DNA from: JAJAZB01 sp965249815
GTDB taxonomy: Bacteria; Bacteroidota; Bacteroidia; Cytophagales; Spirosomataceae
Reading direction: 5' to 3'
NCBI GenBank assembly: GCA_965249815.1
Contig: CBDFMV010000003.1
Coordinates: forward strand, 3,844,001 to 3,908,000
DNA length: 64,000 bases
The notes beneath the pieces are model-generated. The model made no database searches, was not told the origin of the DNA, and saw only the letters and a list, made by a program, of their open reading frames with translations. The position numbers and the translations under genes were made by a program. Below, piece after piece: positions 24,062 through 32,170 of the stretch; the stretch's first letter is position 1, and the number at the start of each line of letters is the position of its first letter.

Positions 24062-24766
24062 ATGAGCATTTTACGCGTCGAAAACCTGACGAAATCCTAC
24101 CAGAGTGGCGGGCGCACGCTGACCGTGCTCGACCACGTGAATTTCAGCCTGCAACCCGGCGACACGTTTTCCATCGTCGGGCCGTCGGGCAGTGGCAAAA
24201 CCACGTTGCTGGGCCTCTGCGCGGGCCTCGACCGCGCCTCGTCCGGCAGTGTGGACCTCAACGGCATCCGCCTCGACGACCTCGACGAAGACCAGCGCGC
24301 CGCCGTGCGCAACCAGTACGTCGGGTTTATTTTCCAGAATTTTCAACTGCTTCCCTCGCTGACGGCGCTCGAAAACGTGATGGTGCCCCTCGAACTCCGG
24401 GGTGAAAAAGGCGCGCAGCGCACCGCCAAAGACCTGCTGGAACGCGTGGGCCTCGGCCAGCGCGGGCACCACTACCCGACGCAGCTTTCGGGCGGGGAGC
24501 AGCAGCGGGTTTCGCTGGCGCGGGCGTTTGTCAACCGGCCCCGGATCCTCTTCGCCGACGAACCCACCGGCAACCTCGACGCCGACACCAGCGCCAACGT
24601 GGTCGATTTGATTTTTGAACTCAACCGGGAAGCCGGGACCACCCTCGTGCTCGTCACGCACGATTTGGAACTGGCGGGCCGCACGCAACGCATTCTCCGC
24701 ATTCGCGGCGGGGCCGTCGCGTCGGATTCGGGCGCGGAACGGGTGTCTACGGCGGTAAATCAATAA
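24062..24766 (+). CDS. ybbA: ABC transporter ATP-binding protein, YbbA/LolD type
   Basis: The 234-residue ATPase has Walker A GPSGSGKTT, Q-loop FIFQNFQLLPSL, signature LSGGEQQRVSLARAF, Walker B ILFADEPTGNLD and the switch histidine in VLVTHD. The LPSLTALENVMVPLEL stretch is typical of the LolD/MacB/YbbA clade. It is followed 7 bp later by its large permease. I started it at the ATG at 24062 (MSILRVENLTKSY) and not at the upstream frame opening at 23942. Confidence 0.93.
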   Translation: MSILRVENLTKSYQSGGRTLTVLDHVNFSLQPGDTFSIVGPSGSGKTTLLGLCAGLDRASSGSVDLNGIRLDDLDEDQRAAVRNQYVGFIFQNFQLLPSLTALENVMVPLELRGEKGAQRTAKDLLERVGLGQRGHHYPTQLSGGEQQRVSLARAFVNRPRILFADEPTGNLDADTSANVVDLIFELNREAGTTLVLVTHDLELAGRTQRILRIRGGAVASDSGAERVSTAVNQ

Positions 24767-24773
24767 TCGATTC

Positions 24774-27365
24774 ATGGACCGTCTTCTACCCACTCTTCCC
24801 CGCACCCGGTCGTCGTTGTTCGATCCGTGGTTGTGGAAAATGGCCTGGCGCGACAGCCGCCGGAGCCGCTCACGCCTTTTTCTGTTCATGTCGGCCATTG
24901 TGCTCGGCATCGCGGCCCTGGTGGCCATCAACTCCTTCGGCGACAACCTCGCCCGCAGCGTGGACGGCCAGGCCCAGGAACTCCTCGGGGCCGATGCCGT
25001 GCTCAATTGGGGTTGGGGGAAAACCTACTCCAGCCGCACCACCGCCCTGCGCGACTCGTTGCGCCAAGCGGCTTCGGCGTCGAGCACCGAAACCGCCTTT
25101 GCCTCGATGGTGGCCGCGCCCAAATCGGGCGGTGTGCGACTGGCGCAGGTAAAAGCCGTCGAGGGGGCATTTCCGTACTACGGCGCGTGGGAAGTAAAGC
25201 CCGCGCGGGCCGTTGCCGAGTTTCGCCGGGCCAACCAGACCGGCCGCCGGGCGGTGCTGGCCGACGACGCGCTGCTCACCCAGCTCGGTGCGCGCGTCGG
25301 CGATTCGCTTCAGGTGGGCAAACTCCGTTTCCGGGTGTTGGGAACCGTGCTGAAAACCCCCGGTCAGACCGCCGTGACCACCACCGTGGCCCCGACGGCG
25401 TTCATTCCCGATTCGCTCCTGGCCCAGACCGGCCTGTTGCTGCCGGGAAGCCGGGCCACCGAGCGGTTGTATCTGCAATTTAAACCCGGAACGGAGGTCG
25501 AAGCCCTCGCCAACCGCGTGGAAGAGCGCCTTGACAAAGCGGGCATCGGCCTCGACACCGTCGCAAAGCGAAAGCAGCAAACCGGCCGCATTTTCGCCGA
25601 CCTGACGAGCTACCTCGGCCTGGTGGCCTTCGTGGCCCTGCTCCTCGGCTGCGTGGGCGTGGCCAGTTCGGTGCAGTTGTACGTCCGTGATAAAATCGCT
25701 TCCGTGGCCGTGCTGCGCTGCCTCGGGGCCAGCGGGCGGCAATCGCTGTACATTTTCCTGATTCAAACCGCCCTGATGGGCCTGCTCGGTGCGGTGTTGG
25801 GCACGCTGCTCGGCACGGCGGTGCAGTGGTTGCTGCCCGAAGTGTTCGGCAGTTTTCTGCCCGTGGCGGTCGACGTGGCCGTGTCGGGAAAAGCCATTTT
25901 GCAGGGCATCGGCACGGGCCTCGTCATCGCGATTTTGTTCGCGCTGCTGCCGCTGCTGGTGATTCGCAACGTGTCGCCGCTGCGCACGCTGCGTGCTTCG
26001 TACGAGGAAGACACCACCACCCGCGACCCGTTGCAATGGCTGATTTACGCCCTGATTGTCGCCTTCATCGCCGGGTTTGCCTACTGGCTTACCCGCAACG
26101 GGCGGCTGGCGGTGGGCTTCACGGTGGGGCTGGGCGTCACGTTTGCGGTGCTGGCGGGCATGGCCAAACTGCTCATGGTGCTCGTGCGGCGGTTTTTCCC
26201 GGTTTCGTGGAGCTACGTGTGGCGGCAAAGCCTCGCCAATTTGTACCGGCCCCGCAACCAAACCCTCATCCTGGTCATTTCCATCGGGCTGGGGTCGTTT
26301 CTCATCGCCACGCTCTACCTGACGCAGAACCTGCTGCTGAACCGCGTGGCGCGGTCGTCGAGCGGGACGCAACCCAACATGGTGCTGTTCGACATTCAGA
26401 ACGAGCAGCGCGACGGCGTCCGGGCGTTGGTTGAAAAACACCGCCTGCCGGTGTTGCAGCAAGTGCCTGTCGTGACGATGCACTTGAGCGAAATCAAGGG
26501 CCGCACCGTTGAGGAAATCCAGAAGGATTCGACGGCGCAGATTCCCGACTGGGCGTTAACCCGCGAATACCGTGTCACGTACCGCGATTCGCTGATTGAT
26601 TCGGAAAAACTTATTGCCGGGAAAGCGCCGTTTCTCGACGGCGACACGCCGCACATTTCGGTGGAAGAAGCTTACCTGAAACGCCTGAAACTCAACCTCG
26701 GCGACACGCTCACCTTCGACGTGCAGGGCGCACAAATCCCGACCGTGGTGGGCGGTACCCGCGAGGTGGACTGGAACCGCGTGCAAACCAATTTTCTGAT
26801 TGTGTTTCCGAATGGCGTCCTCGAGCGCGCCCCGCAGTTCGGCGTGCTGATGACCCGCGTGCCCGACGGCAATCAATCCGCCGCGCTCCAACGTGATTTG
26901 CTCGCCGATTTCCCCAACGTGTCGGCCATCGACCTCGGTCTGATTCTGCGGACGCTGGACGAAATTCTCGATAAAATCGCCTTCGTCATCCGATTCATGG
27001 CGTTGTTCAGCATCGCCACGGGGTTGCTGGTGCTGGGCAGTTCGGTCGTGATCAGCAAGTACCAGCGGATTCAGGAAAGCGTGTTGCTGCGCACCCTCGG
27101 GGCCAACCGGCGGCAGATACTCACCATTTCGGCGCTCGAATACCTGTTCCTGGGTCTGCTGGCGGCGTTCACAGGAATTTTGCTCAGCCTCGGCGGCACC
27201 TGGGCGCTGGCCGAGTTCGTCTTCAAGGTACCCTACGCGCCCAATGGCGGGCCGCTGCTACTCGTGGCGCTCCTCGTGACGGGGGTGACGATGCTGATCG
27301 GCCTGTTCAACAGCCGCGACGTGCTCGTGCGCCCGCCGCTCGAAGTGCTCCGGGCGGAAGGGTAG
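24774..27365 (+). CDS. ybbP: large FtsX-domain ABC permease, YbbP-like
   Basis: The 863-residue membrane protein has ten expected helices: one near the N-terminus (FLFMSAIVLGIAALVAINSF), groups around 270-400 and 430-510, and three at the C-terminus with VLLRTLGANRRQILTISALEYLFLG. Two extracytoplasmic domains alternate with two FtsX domains, as in YbbP. The ybbAP/tesA cluster is proposed to extract or move lipophilic molecules across the inner membrane; the substrate here is unknown. It is translated 7 bp after ybbA. Confidence 0.92.
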   Translation: MDRLLPTLPRTRSSLFDPWLWKMAWRDSRRSRSRLFLFMSAIVLGIAALVAINSFGDNLARSVDGQAQELLGADAVLNWGWGKTYSSRTTALRDSLRQAASASSTETAFASMVAAPKSGGVRLAQVKAVEGAFPYYGAWEVKPARAVAEFRRANQTGRRAVLADDALLTQLGARVGDSLQVGKLRFRVLGTVLKTPGQTAVTTTVAPTAFIPDSLLAQTGLLLPGSRATERLYLQFKPGTEVEALANRVEERLDKAGIGLDTVAKRKQQTGRIFADLTSYLGLVAFVALLLGCVGVASSVQLYVRDKIASVAVLRCLGASGRQSLYIFLIQTALMGLLGAVLGTLLGTAVQWLLPEVFGSFLPVAVDVAVSGKAILQGIGTGLVIAILFALLPLLVIRNVSPLRTLRASYEEDTTTRDPLQWLIYALIVAFIAGFAYWLTRNGRLAVGFTVGLGVTFAVLAGMAKLLMVLVRRFFPVSWSYVWRQSLANLYRPRNQTLILVISIGLGSFLIATLYLTQNLLLNRVARSSSGTQPNMVLFDIQNEQRDGVRALVEKHRLPVLQQVPVVTMHLSEIKGRTVEEIQKDSTAQIPDWALTREYRVTYRDSLIDSEKLIAGKAPFLDGDTPHISVEEAYLKRLKLNLGDTLTFDVQGAQIPTVVGGTREVDWNRVQTNFLIVFPNGVLERAPQFGVLMTRVPDGNQSAALQRDLLADFPNVSAIDLGLILRTLDEILDKIAFVIRFMALFSIATGLLVLGSSVVISKYQRIQESVLLRTLGANRRQILTISALEYLFLGLLAAFTGILLSLGGTWALAEFVFKVPYAPNGGPLLLVALLVTGVTMLIGLFNSRDVLVRPPLEVLRAEG

Positions 27366-27381
27366 AAACGTAGTGGGCGTT

Positions 27382-27438
27382 GAAACCAGTCAGGGTCAGC
27401 AACCGAAAGCCATTCGATTGCTGACCCTGACTGGTTTC
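27382..27438 (+). terminator. perfect 21-bp inverted repeat after ybbP
   Basis: Bases 27382-27402 are the exact inverse complement of 27418-27438, enclosing a 15-nt loop. It starts 17 bp after the ybbP stop. There is no T run directly after it, so it may act as an mRNA 3'-end stabiliser with the next hairpin as terminator. Confidence 0.75.
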
Positions 27439-27450
27439 GGGAAAGCCGAC

Positions 27451-27470
27451 GGGAAAAGCTTCCCTTTTTT
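27451..27470 (+). terminator. small hairpin with T-tract
   Basis: gggaa-aagc-ttccc is followed by tttttt. It comes 12 bp after the long inverted repeat and supplies the uridine run that one lacks. Together they form a plausible two-part end for the ybbAP transcript. Confidence 0.6.
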
Positions 27471-27526
27471 ATTTGCGTCGGAACGACTTTTTTGCCAAAT
27501 GCCCGCCAGACAAACCCGCGATCTTT

Positions 27527-27667
27527 ATGGAAAATCCCTCCGTTCCCAAACCGCCCAAAGGGCCTAAAAAAGTGACGCCCAACGAAACCAACGCGAAAGG
27601 CTCGCGCGTGCCCGACAAGCCCACCAACCAGACCAAGCCGCCTCGGACGGGCATGGAGCCGGTTTAG
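27527..27667 (+). CDS. possible 46-residue basic Pro/Lys/Thr-rich protein
   Basis: The frame encodes MENPSVPKPPKGPKKVTPNE and continues to PRTGMEPV. Codon choice (many GCC/ACC/AAC/CCG) matches neighbouring real genes, and the frame is cleanly bounded. There are no membrane segments or known motifs; the composition suggests a disordered, possibly nucleic-acid-binding peptide. It overlaps the last bases of the reverse-strand DUF3307 remnant by 4 bp. An upstream in-frame ATG at 27473 is less likely because it begins in the terminator region. No known family was recognised. Confidence 0.4.
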   Translation: MENPSVPKPPKGPKKVTPNETNAKGSRVPDKPTNQTKPPRTGMEPV

Positions 27668-27914
27668 GCTTTTTCCAGCAACGCTTTCATGGTCAGGCCA
27701 AGCAGGAGGGCCAGCGCAAAACTCAGCAGCGTACCGATGAGGATGTATTCGGTGCGCTGTAGTCGTTGAGCAACACAACCGCCAACGCGGCGTTGAGGTA
27801 ACCGCGTAACGAACGAAAGTTGGGCGCGCCCTGCTGGATCACAAACCGCGTTAGAACGTACACGAGAAGCAGGCGGACGAGGATGGAGTAGTCAGCGGGC
27901 TGAAATCCGGTCAT
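27664..27914 (-). pseudogene. truncated, frameshifted DUF3307 membrane protein
   Basis: The N-terminal part (MTGFQPADYSILVRLLLVYVL..., from 27914) runs open through AALAVVLLND and then loses frame. The last part, QRTEYILIGTLLSFALAL and on to LLEKA with TAA at 27664, is in another frame and matches the usual DUF3307 C-terminus. About 85 codons remain of a protein normally around 240 residues, so the middle is deleted. The ATG overlaps the satD stop by 4 bp, the arrangement of the satD-DUF3307 pair. Confidence 0.75.
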
Positions 27915-28597
27915 TTTGTTGTGATCGATCGTTTGATGGCGTCATTTTGCAGCGATAGGAACACATCTTGCTCAAAATACCGAAGTACTCGGTTGACCGC
28001 GAACCACCGAGCCAACTGGGCGTGCTGATGGACGGCGGGTTGACTAATGCCCAGGTTTTCAGCAATTTCCTGCTGCTTCAACTCATTGAGCAGTCCGGCC
28101 ACCACGGCGGCTTGTTTGGCGGAATACCCAGACAGCAGGCCGTCGAGCAATGCGCAGATGGCCTCAAACCCTGCATTGATGCGGCTATCCGGTGTTGCGA
28201 CACGCAACCGATTCTCCCGGCTTTTCATCAATTCATCCAGTCCCCAACCTGACCAGCGGTAGGCATCCCCGTCCGATTCTGCAATTCGTTCCTCATCAAT
28301 AGTTATTGTTCCAATTCCAATGCTGATGCGCGTGTCCACGGGCTGGCCTTTTTCATCGCTTAAACGACTCATCAATTCGCACCTAATCCGCAGGGCATAC
28401 CTGAGCGCATTCGCCCAAACTGGCAGCACGACCTGAAAGCCATCGCCCCTAAACGTATCGTGTCGTACTTCAGGAAGTCTTTCAAGGCCTGTTTTCAACA
28501 CTTCGTTAAGTTCACGCCGTTTGCCTTCGTCAAGTTTGGTCGATGCAACCACATCTCCAGTGAGTACGGCAACGTATCCCGTTGATAAATTCTTCAT
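27911..28597 (-). CDS. satD: SatD-family protein with C-terminal helix-turn-helix
   Basis: The 228-residue protein has an N-terminal domain with VLTGDVVAST (Asp15), FRGDGFQVVLP (49-59) and RISIGIGTI (90-98). This is the strand pattern of class III nucleotidyl cyclase-like folds (resemblance inferred, not shown). A helix-turn-helix lies at about 171-197 (LKQQEIAENLGISQPAVHQH). Base composition is visibly lower in G+C than the neighbours, suggesting transfer. The usual partner, a DUF3307 membrane protein, follows but is broken. Two matching palindromes lie directly upstream, suggesting autoregulation through the HTH. Confidence 0.82.
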   Translation of the reverse strand: MKNLSTGYVAVLTGDVVASTKLDEGKRRELNEVLKTGLERLPEVRHDTFRGDGFQVVLPVWANALRYALRIRCELMSRLSDEKGQPVDTRISIGIGTITIDEERIAESDGDAYRWSGWGLDELMKSRENRLRVATPDSRINAGFEAICALLDGLLSGYSAKQAAVVAGLLNELKQQEIAENLGISQPAVHQHAQLARWFAVNRVLRYFEQDVFLSLQNDAIKRSITTK

Positions 28598-28621
28598 GTG
28601 GACGCTTTTGATTCTCCAATT

Positions 28622-28643
28622 TTATAAGTCTTGTGGCTTATAA
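28622..28643 (-). promoter_or_regulatory. candidate SatD operator palindrome 1
   Basis: ttataag (28622-28628) and cttataa (28637-28643) are perfect inverse copies separated by tcttgtgg. The core ATAAG-N8-CTTAT is shared with the next palindrome, 29 bp away. It lies 25 bp upstream of the satD start, where a repressor or activator would bind. Confidence 0.6.
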
Positions 28644-28644
28644 A

Positions 28645-28678
28645 CAAGAAAAATAAGCCCTTGAGCTTATTTTTCTTG
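28645..28678. terminator. perfect 14-bp inverted repeat: candidate operator 2 and/or xylB terminator
   Basis: Bases 28645-28658 pair exactly with 28665-28678 around ccttga. The core is again ATAAG-N8-CTTAT. On the reverse strand it lies 21 bp after the xylB stop and ends in tttttctt, so it could terminate xylB, serve as a second SatD site, or both. Confidence 0.65.
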
Positions 28679-28699
28679 AAAGGATACTTCGCAGCCAAC

Positions 28700-30196
28700 T
28701 CAATAATCCGTCAGCATTTTCGTCAGCAGTTCTTTCCAACCCGCGTACAACTCCGCGTAAAGCACCGTCTGGGCGGCGTCCGGCTCGATGGTTGCGAGCT
28801 TTTCGAGGTTGGTAAACGCTTCTTTGGGTTCCGAAAAAACGCCCAACCCAATGCCCGCGCCAAGGGCCGCGCCCTTCGCGCCGTCGGTGTCGTAAAGCTC
28901 GACGGGGATCTGGGCGGCGTTGACGAGGCTTTGGGTAAACACGTCGCTGAGAAACAAATTCGCTTTTCCCGCCCGAATCACCTGCGGCTGCGTGCCGGTG
29001 GCGGCCATGATGTCGAGGCCGTACTTGAGCGAAAACGCAATACCTTCCTGCGCGGCGCGGAACACGTGATCGCGGCGGTGGAGGTTGAAGTTCAGGCCGT
29101 TGACCATCGCGCCGAGGGTGCGGTTTTCGAGCACGCGCTCGGCCCCGTTGCCGAAGGGCAGCACCCGAACGCCCTCGCTGCCCGCCGGAATTTGCGCCGC
29201 CAGCCGGTTGATGTCGGCGTAGCCGAGGCCCGCGCCCCACTCGTCGCGCACCCAGCGGTTGAGAATCCCCGTGCCGTTGATGCACAGCAGCACACCGAGG
29301 CGGTTCTCGCCCTCGCGACGATGGTGGTTTACGTGCGCGAAGGTGTTTACCCGCGAGCGCGGGTCGTACGAAACCTGGTCGGTGACGGCGTACACCACGC
29401 CAGACGTGCCCGCCGTGGCGGCCACTTCGCCGGGTTCGAGCACGTTGAGACTCAGGGCGTTGTTGGGCTGGTCGCCCGCTTTGTACGTGACGGGAATGCC
29501 CGCTTTCAGGCCGAGTTCGGCGGCCACGTCGAGGCGCAGCCGACCGTGGTCGGAGAATACCGGCTGGATGGTTGGAATCAGGTCGGGTTGGAAATCGAAC
29601 ACCCGGAGCACGTCTTCGGAAACCTCATTTTTCTGAAAATCCCAAAAAATGCCCTCCGACAGGGCCGACGGCGACGTGGTGGCTTCGCCCGTCAGGCGGA
29701 GCGCGATATAATCGCCGGGCAGCATGAACTTGTCGGCGCGGGCAAAGACCTCCGGCTCGTTTTCGGCTACCCAGGCCAGTTTGGCGGCGGTGAAATTCCC
29801 CGGTGAGTTGAGCAGTTTACCCAGAATTCGCGTGGCACCGAGTTTGGAATACGCCCGTTCGCCGTTTGCCACGGCCCGGCTGTCGCACCAAATGATGGAG
29901 GGGCGCAGCGATTTCCCGGCCCCGTCGGTGAGCACCAACCCGTGCATCTGGTAGGCAATGCCGATGGCGGCCACGTCGTGTGGGTCGAACCCCCCGGCGG
30001 CGAGGACGCGCTGAATGGCTTTCTGCACGCAGGTCCACCACATGGCGGGTTCCTGCTCGGCCCAGCCTTCCTGCGGCGACTGGATGGGGTTTTCGGTGTC
30101 GGGGTACTGGGCGGCGGCGACCAACCGCTGGCTGTCGGCGTCCACAATGGCTACTTTGATGGACGACGTGCCGAGATCAATTCCTAAAAGGAGCAT
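28700..30196 (-). CDS. xylB: xylulokinase (FGGY carbohydrate kinase)
   Basis: The 498-residue kinase begins MLLLGIDLGTSSIKVAIVD (phosphate-1 motif). It has QMHGLVLTD and PSIIWCDSRA in the substrate domain, KAGDQPNNALSL, TAGTSGVVYAV (phosphate-2) and GAALGAGIGLGVF near the end. These fit xylulokinase better than gluconokinase or glycerol kinase. It should make xylulose-5-phosphate for the pentose phosphate pathway. No xylose isomerase or transporter is beside it. The start at 30196 was chosen at the conserved N-terminus; the frame runs on to 30247. Confidence 0.88.
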   Translation of the reverse strand: MLLLGIDLGTSSIKVAIVDADSQRLVAAAQYPDTENPIQSPQEGWAEQEPAMWWTCVQKAIQRVLAAGGFDPHDVAAIGIAYQMHGLVLTDGAGKSLRPSIIWCDSRAVANGERAYSKLGATRILGKLLNSPGNFTAAKLAWVAENEPEVFARADKFMLPGDYIALRLTGEATTSPSALSEGIFWDFQKNEVSEDVLRVFDFQPDLIPTIQPVFSDHGRLRLDVAAELGLKAGIPVTYKAGDQPNNALSLNVLEPGEVAATAGTSGVVYAVTDQVSYDPRSRVNTFAHVNHHRREGENRLGVLLCINGTGILNRWVRDEWGAGLGYADINRLAAQIPAGSEGVRVLPFGNGAERVLENRTLGAMVNGLNFNLHRRDHVFRAAQEGIAFSLKYGLDIMAATGTQPQVIRAGKANLFLSDVFTQSLVNAAQIPVELYDTDGAKGAALGAGIGLGVFSEPKEAFTNLEKLATIEPDAAQTVLYAELYAGWKELLTKMLTDY

Positions 30197-30364
30197 GGAA
30201 AAAGGGTTTTGGCGGCACAAGTTGCCGGGATTTGGGCAATTAAACAACCAGAGGCAACGTCACGGCGTGAGATTTGGGAGCCGGGGCAAACCAAAATAAC
30301 GAGCCACCCACTGGATCGTTTTTTTAACGAACCGTTGGATTAAACAAACCGAATTTCAGAACAC

Positions 30365-31336
30365 ATGGAAAAGGAATTGACGGCGGAGGTGGCCGAAAAA
30401 GACCCGCAACCCCCGCACTCGCCCTACAACGTGGCCCCCGACGTGGCCGGGCTGAAACTGGTATTCGTCAACGTGTTTTTCGTGGGCAAACCCAAACCCG
30501 GCGGCAAGTGGGTGCTCGTGGACGCAGGCCTGTCCGGCACGGCGGGGCGCATCCGGCAACACGCCGCCCGGCTGTTTGGCGAAAACAACCCGCCACAGGC
30601 CATCGTGCTGACGCACGGCCATTTCGACCACGTCGGCGCGCTCTCCGATTTGCTCAAAACCTGGGACGTGCCCGTGTACGCCCACGCCCTCGAACTGCCC
30701 TACCTGACGGGCAAATCGGCCTACCCACCGCCCGACCCGGCCATCGGCGGTGGCGCAATGGCCTACCTTTCGTTCGTGTTCCCGACGGGTCCCGAAAATT
30801 TCGGCGACCGGGTCCGGCCCATTCCGCACGACGGATTCGTTCCCGAATTCAGCGACTGGCGCGCCATCCACACGCCGGGGCACGCGCCGGGTCACGTGTC
30901 GTTTTTCCGGGAAAGCGACAAAGTGCTCCTGGCGGGCGATGCCTTCGTGACGACCAACCAGAACTCGGCCCTCGCGGTGATGAACCAGACGGAAGAACTC
31001 CACGGCCCGCCCGCGTACTTCACCTGCGACTGGCGGGCGGCGCGGAAATCGGTGAAAACTCTGGCTAAGCTGAAACCCAGCGCCGTTGGCACCGGCCACG
31101 GGGTGTCCATTCGCAGCAAAGAACTTAAGCACGACCTCGAGCACCTGGCCGACGAATTCGATGAACTGTCGATTCCTTCCAAAAACGGCCGGTACGTAAA
31201 GCATCCCGCCCGCACCGACGAAAGTGGCATCGTAGCCATGCCCACGCCGGTTTCGTTCTACGTGGCCCGGGCGTTGACCGTCGGGGCGCTGGTGGCGCTG
31301 GGCGTGTATTTCTGGGGGAAAGCCCGGCGACGCTGA
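30365..31336 (+). CDS. MBL-fold metallo-hydrolase with C-terminal membrane anchor
   Basis: The 323-residue protein has the metal-binding motif THGHFDH (His84, His86, Asp88, His89), then HTPGHAPGHVSFF, AGDAFVTTNQN and GTGHG, which complete a dinuclear site. A hydrophobic helix near the end (VARALTVGALVALGVYFW) followed by KARRR suggests membrane anchoring with the enzyme facing the cytoplasm. The substrate is unknown; many such proteins hydrolyse thioesters or lactones. It is closed by a strong bidirectional terminator. Confidence 0.88.
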   Translation: MEKELTAEVAEKDPQPPHSPYNVAPDVAGLKLVFVNVFFVGKPKPGGKWVLVDAGLSGTAGRIRQHAARLFGENNPPQAIVLTHGHFDHVGALSDLLKTWDVPVYAHALELPYLTGKSAYPPPDPAIGGGAMAYLSFVFPTGPENFGDRVRPIPHDGFVPEFSDWRAIHTPGHAPGHVSFFRESDKVLLAGDAFVTTNQNSALAVMNQTEELHGPPAYFTCDWRAARKSVKTLAKLKPSAVGTGHGVSIRSKELKHDLEHLADEFDELSIPSKNGRYVKHPARTDESGIVAMPTPVSFYVARALTVGALVALGVYFWGKARRR

Positions 31337-31348
31337 GCCGTATTTTTC

Positions 31349-31392
31349 CATCAAAAAAGCCGTTGTTCCTCGGAACAACGGCTTTTTTGATG
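31349..31392. terminator. bidirectional rho-independent terminator
   Basis: Bases 31349-31369 pair perfectly with 31372-31392 around a 2-nt loop. The inner part is G+C-rich (gccgttgttcc) and the outer part is A-tract/T-tract, giving a T run on both strands. It separates the convergent MBL and msrA genes. Confidence 0.92.
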
Positions 31393-31404
31393 GGGTGGCA
31401 AACC

Positions 31405-32052
31405 TCACATCGCCGGGAGGTTGTCTTTCAGTTTACCCGTGAGTGCCTTGCGCATCTTCTCAATTTTCGGCACCGAAACCTGTCGGATGTAGGGTTGGTT
31501 GGGGTGGGCCTGGCAGTACCCCTGGTGGTAGTTCTCGGCGGCGTAAAAACCCGTGAACGGCACCACTTGCGTCACGACGGCGTCGTCGTAATGGCTGGCG
31601 GCCCGCTTGATGGCCGCTTCAATTTTCGCTTTTTCTTCGGGGGTGCGGTAAAACGCCGCCGAGCGATACTGCGGCCCTACGTCGGGACCCTGCCGGTTAG
31701 GCGTGGTGGGGTTGTGCCCGGCAAAAAACGCGTCGAGCAGCACGTCGTACGAAACGACCTTCGGGTCGTAATACACCTGCACCGATTCGGCGTGGCCGGT
31801 TTCTTCTCCGCCTACTTGCTCGTAGGTGGGGTTTTTTACCCGGCCACCGGCGTAGCCCGAAACGGCGTCGCGGACGCCTTTCAGACTTTCAAATTCGGCT
31901 TCCGTCGCCCAGAAACAACCACCGGCGAATGTCGCGACGGCTTCGCCGGGCTTGAGGGTGGGCAAAGCCGCCGGCGTGGCGTCTTTCGACTGGCTTTGCG
32001 CGCAGCCGTAGGCGAAGAACAGACTCAGGACAAGCAAAAAGGAGCGTTTCAT
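31405..32052 (-). CDS. msrA: peptide-methionine (S)-S-oxide reductase, lipoprotein form
   Basis: The 215-residue protein starts with a lipoprotein-like signal (FFAYGC, Cys17). The MsrA domain has the catalytic AGGCFWATE (Cys46), GYAGGRVKNPTYEQV, GHAESVQVYYDP, GPQYRSAAFY and FYAAENYHQGY. It repairs oxidised methionine in envelope proteins. The open frame extends to 32301, but an exact -7 box at 32109-32116 and the signal peptide favour the ATG at 32052. Confidence 0.93.
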   Translation of the reverse strand: MKRSFLLVLSLFFAYGCAQSQSKDATPAALPTLKPGEAVATFAGGCFWATEAEFESLKGVRDAVSGYAGGRVKNPTYEQVGGEETGHAESVQVYYDPKVVSYDVLLDAFFAGHNPTTPNRQGPDVGPQYRSAAFYRTPEEKAKIEAAIKRAASHYDDAVVTQVVPFTGFYAAENYHQGYCQAHPNQPYIRQVSVPKIEKMRKALTGKLKDNLPAM

Positions 32053-32108
32053 AAAAAAGTGATTTGACTGGAGAAACAGCCGTTTCGGGGTAAAAGTTGA
32101 CCCGCCCC

Positions 32109-32116
32109 CAAAAATA
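32109..32116 (-). promoter_or_regulatory. -7 box (TATTTTTG) for msrA
   Basis: An exact TAnnTTTG match on the reverse strand, 56 bp before the msrA ATG. A TTG lies 15 bp further upstream, slightly closer than ideal. Confidence 0.45.
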
Positions 32117-32170
32117 CGGCGCGGGTGGAAGCAAGTCCACTCCGCGCCGGTGTCAAGTGTCGGCTGGCCG

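Noticed and set aside
24870..26483. 537-codon reverse-strand frame inside ybbP
   Set aside because: Gln/His/Arg-rich low-complexity translation, antisense to a clear membrane protein.
27911..30196. xylB-satD as one operon
   Set aside because: A perfect 14-bp hairpin with a T run and a second palindrome lie between them, and base composition differs.
30197..30364. Riboswitch in the xylB / MBL intergenic region
   Set aside because: I searched by eye for conserved cobalamin, TPP and SAM elements and saw none; the region holds only weak AT-rich promoter-like stretches.
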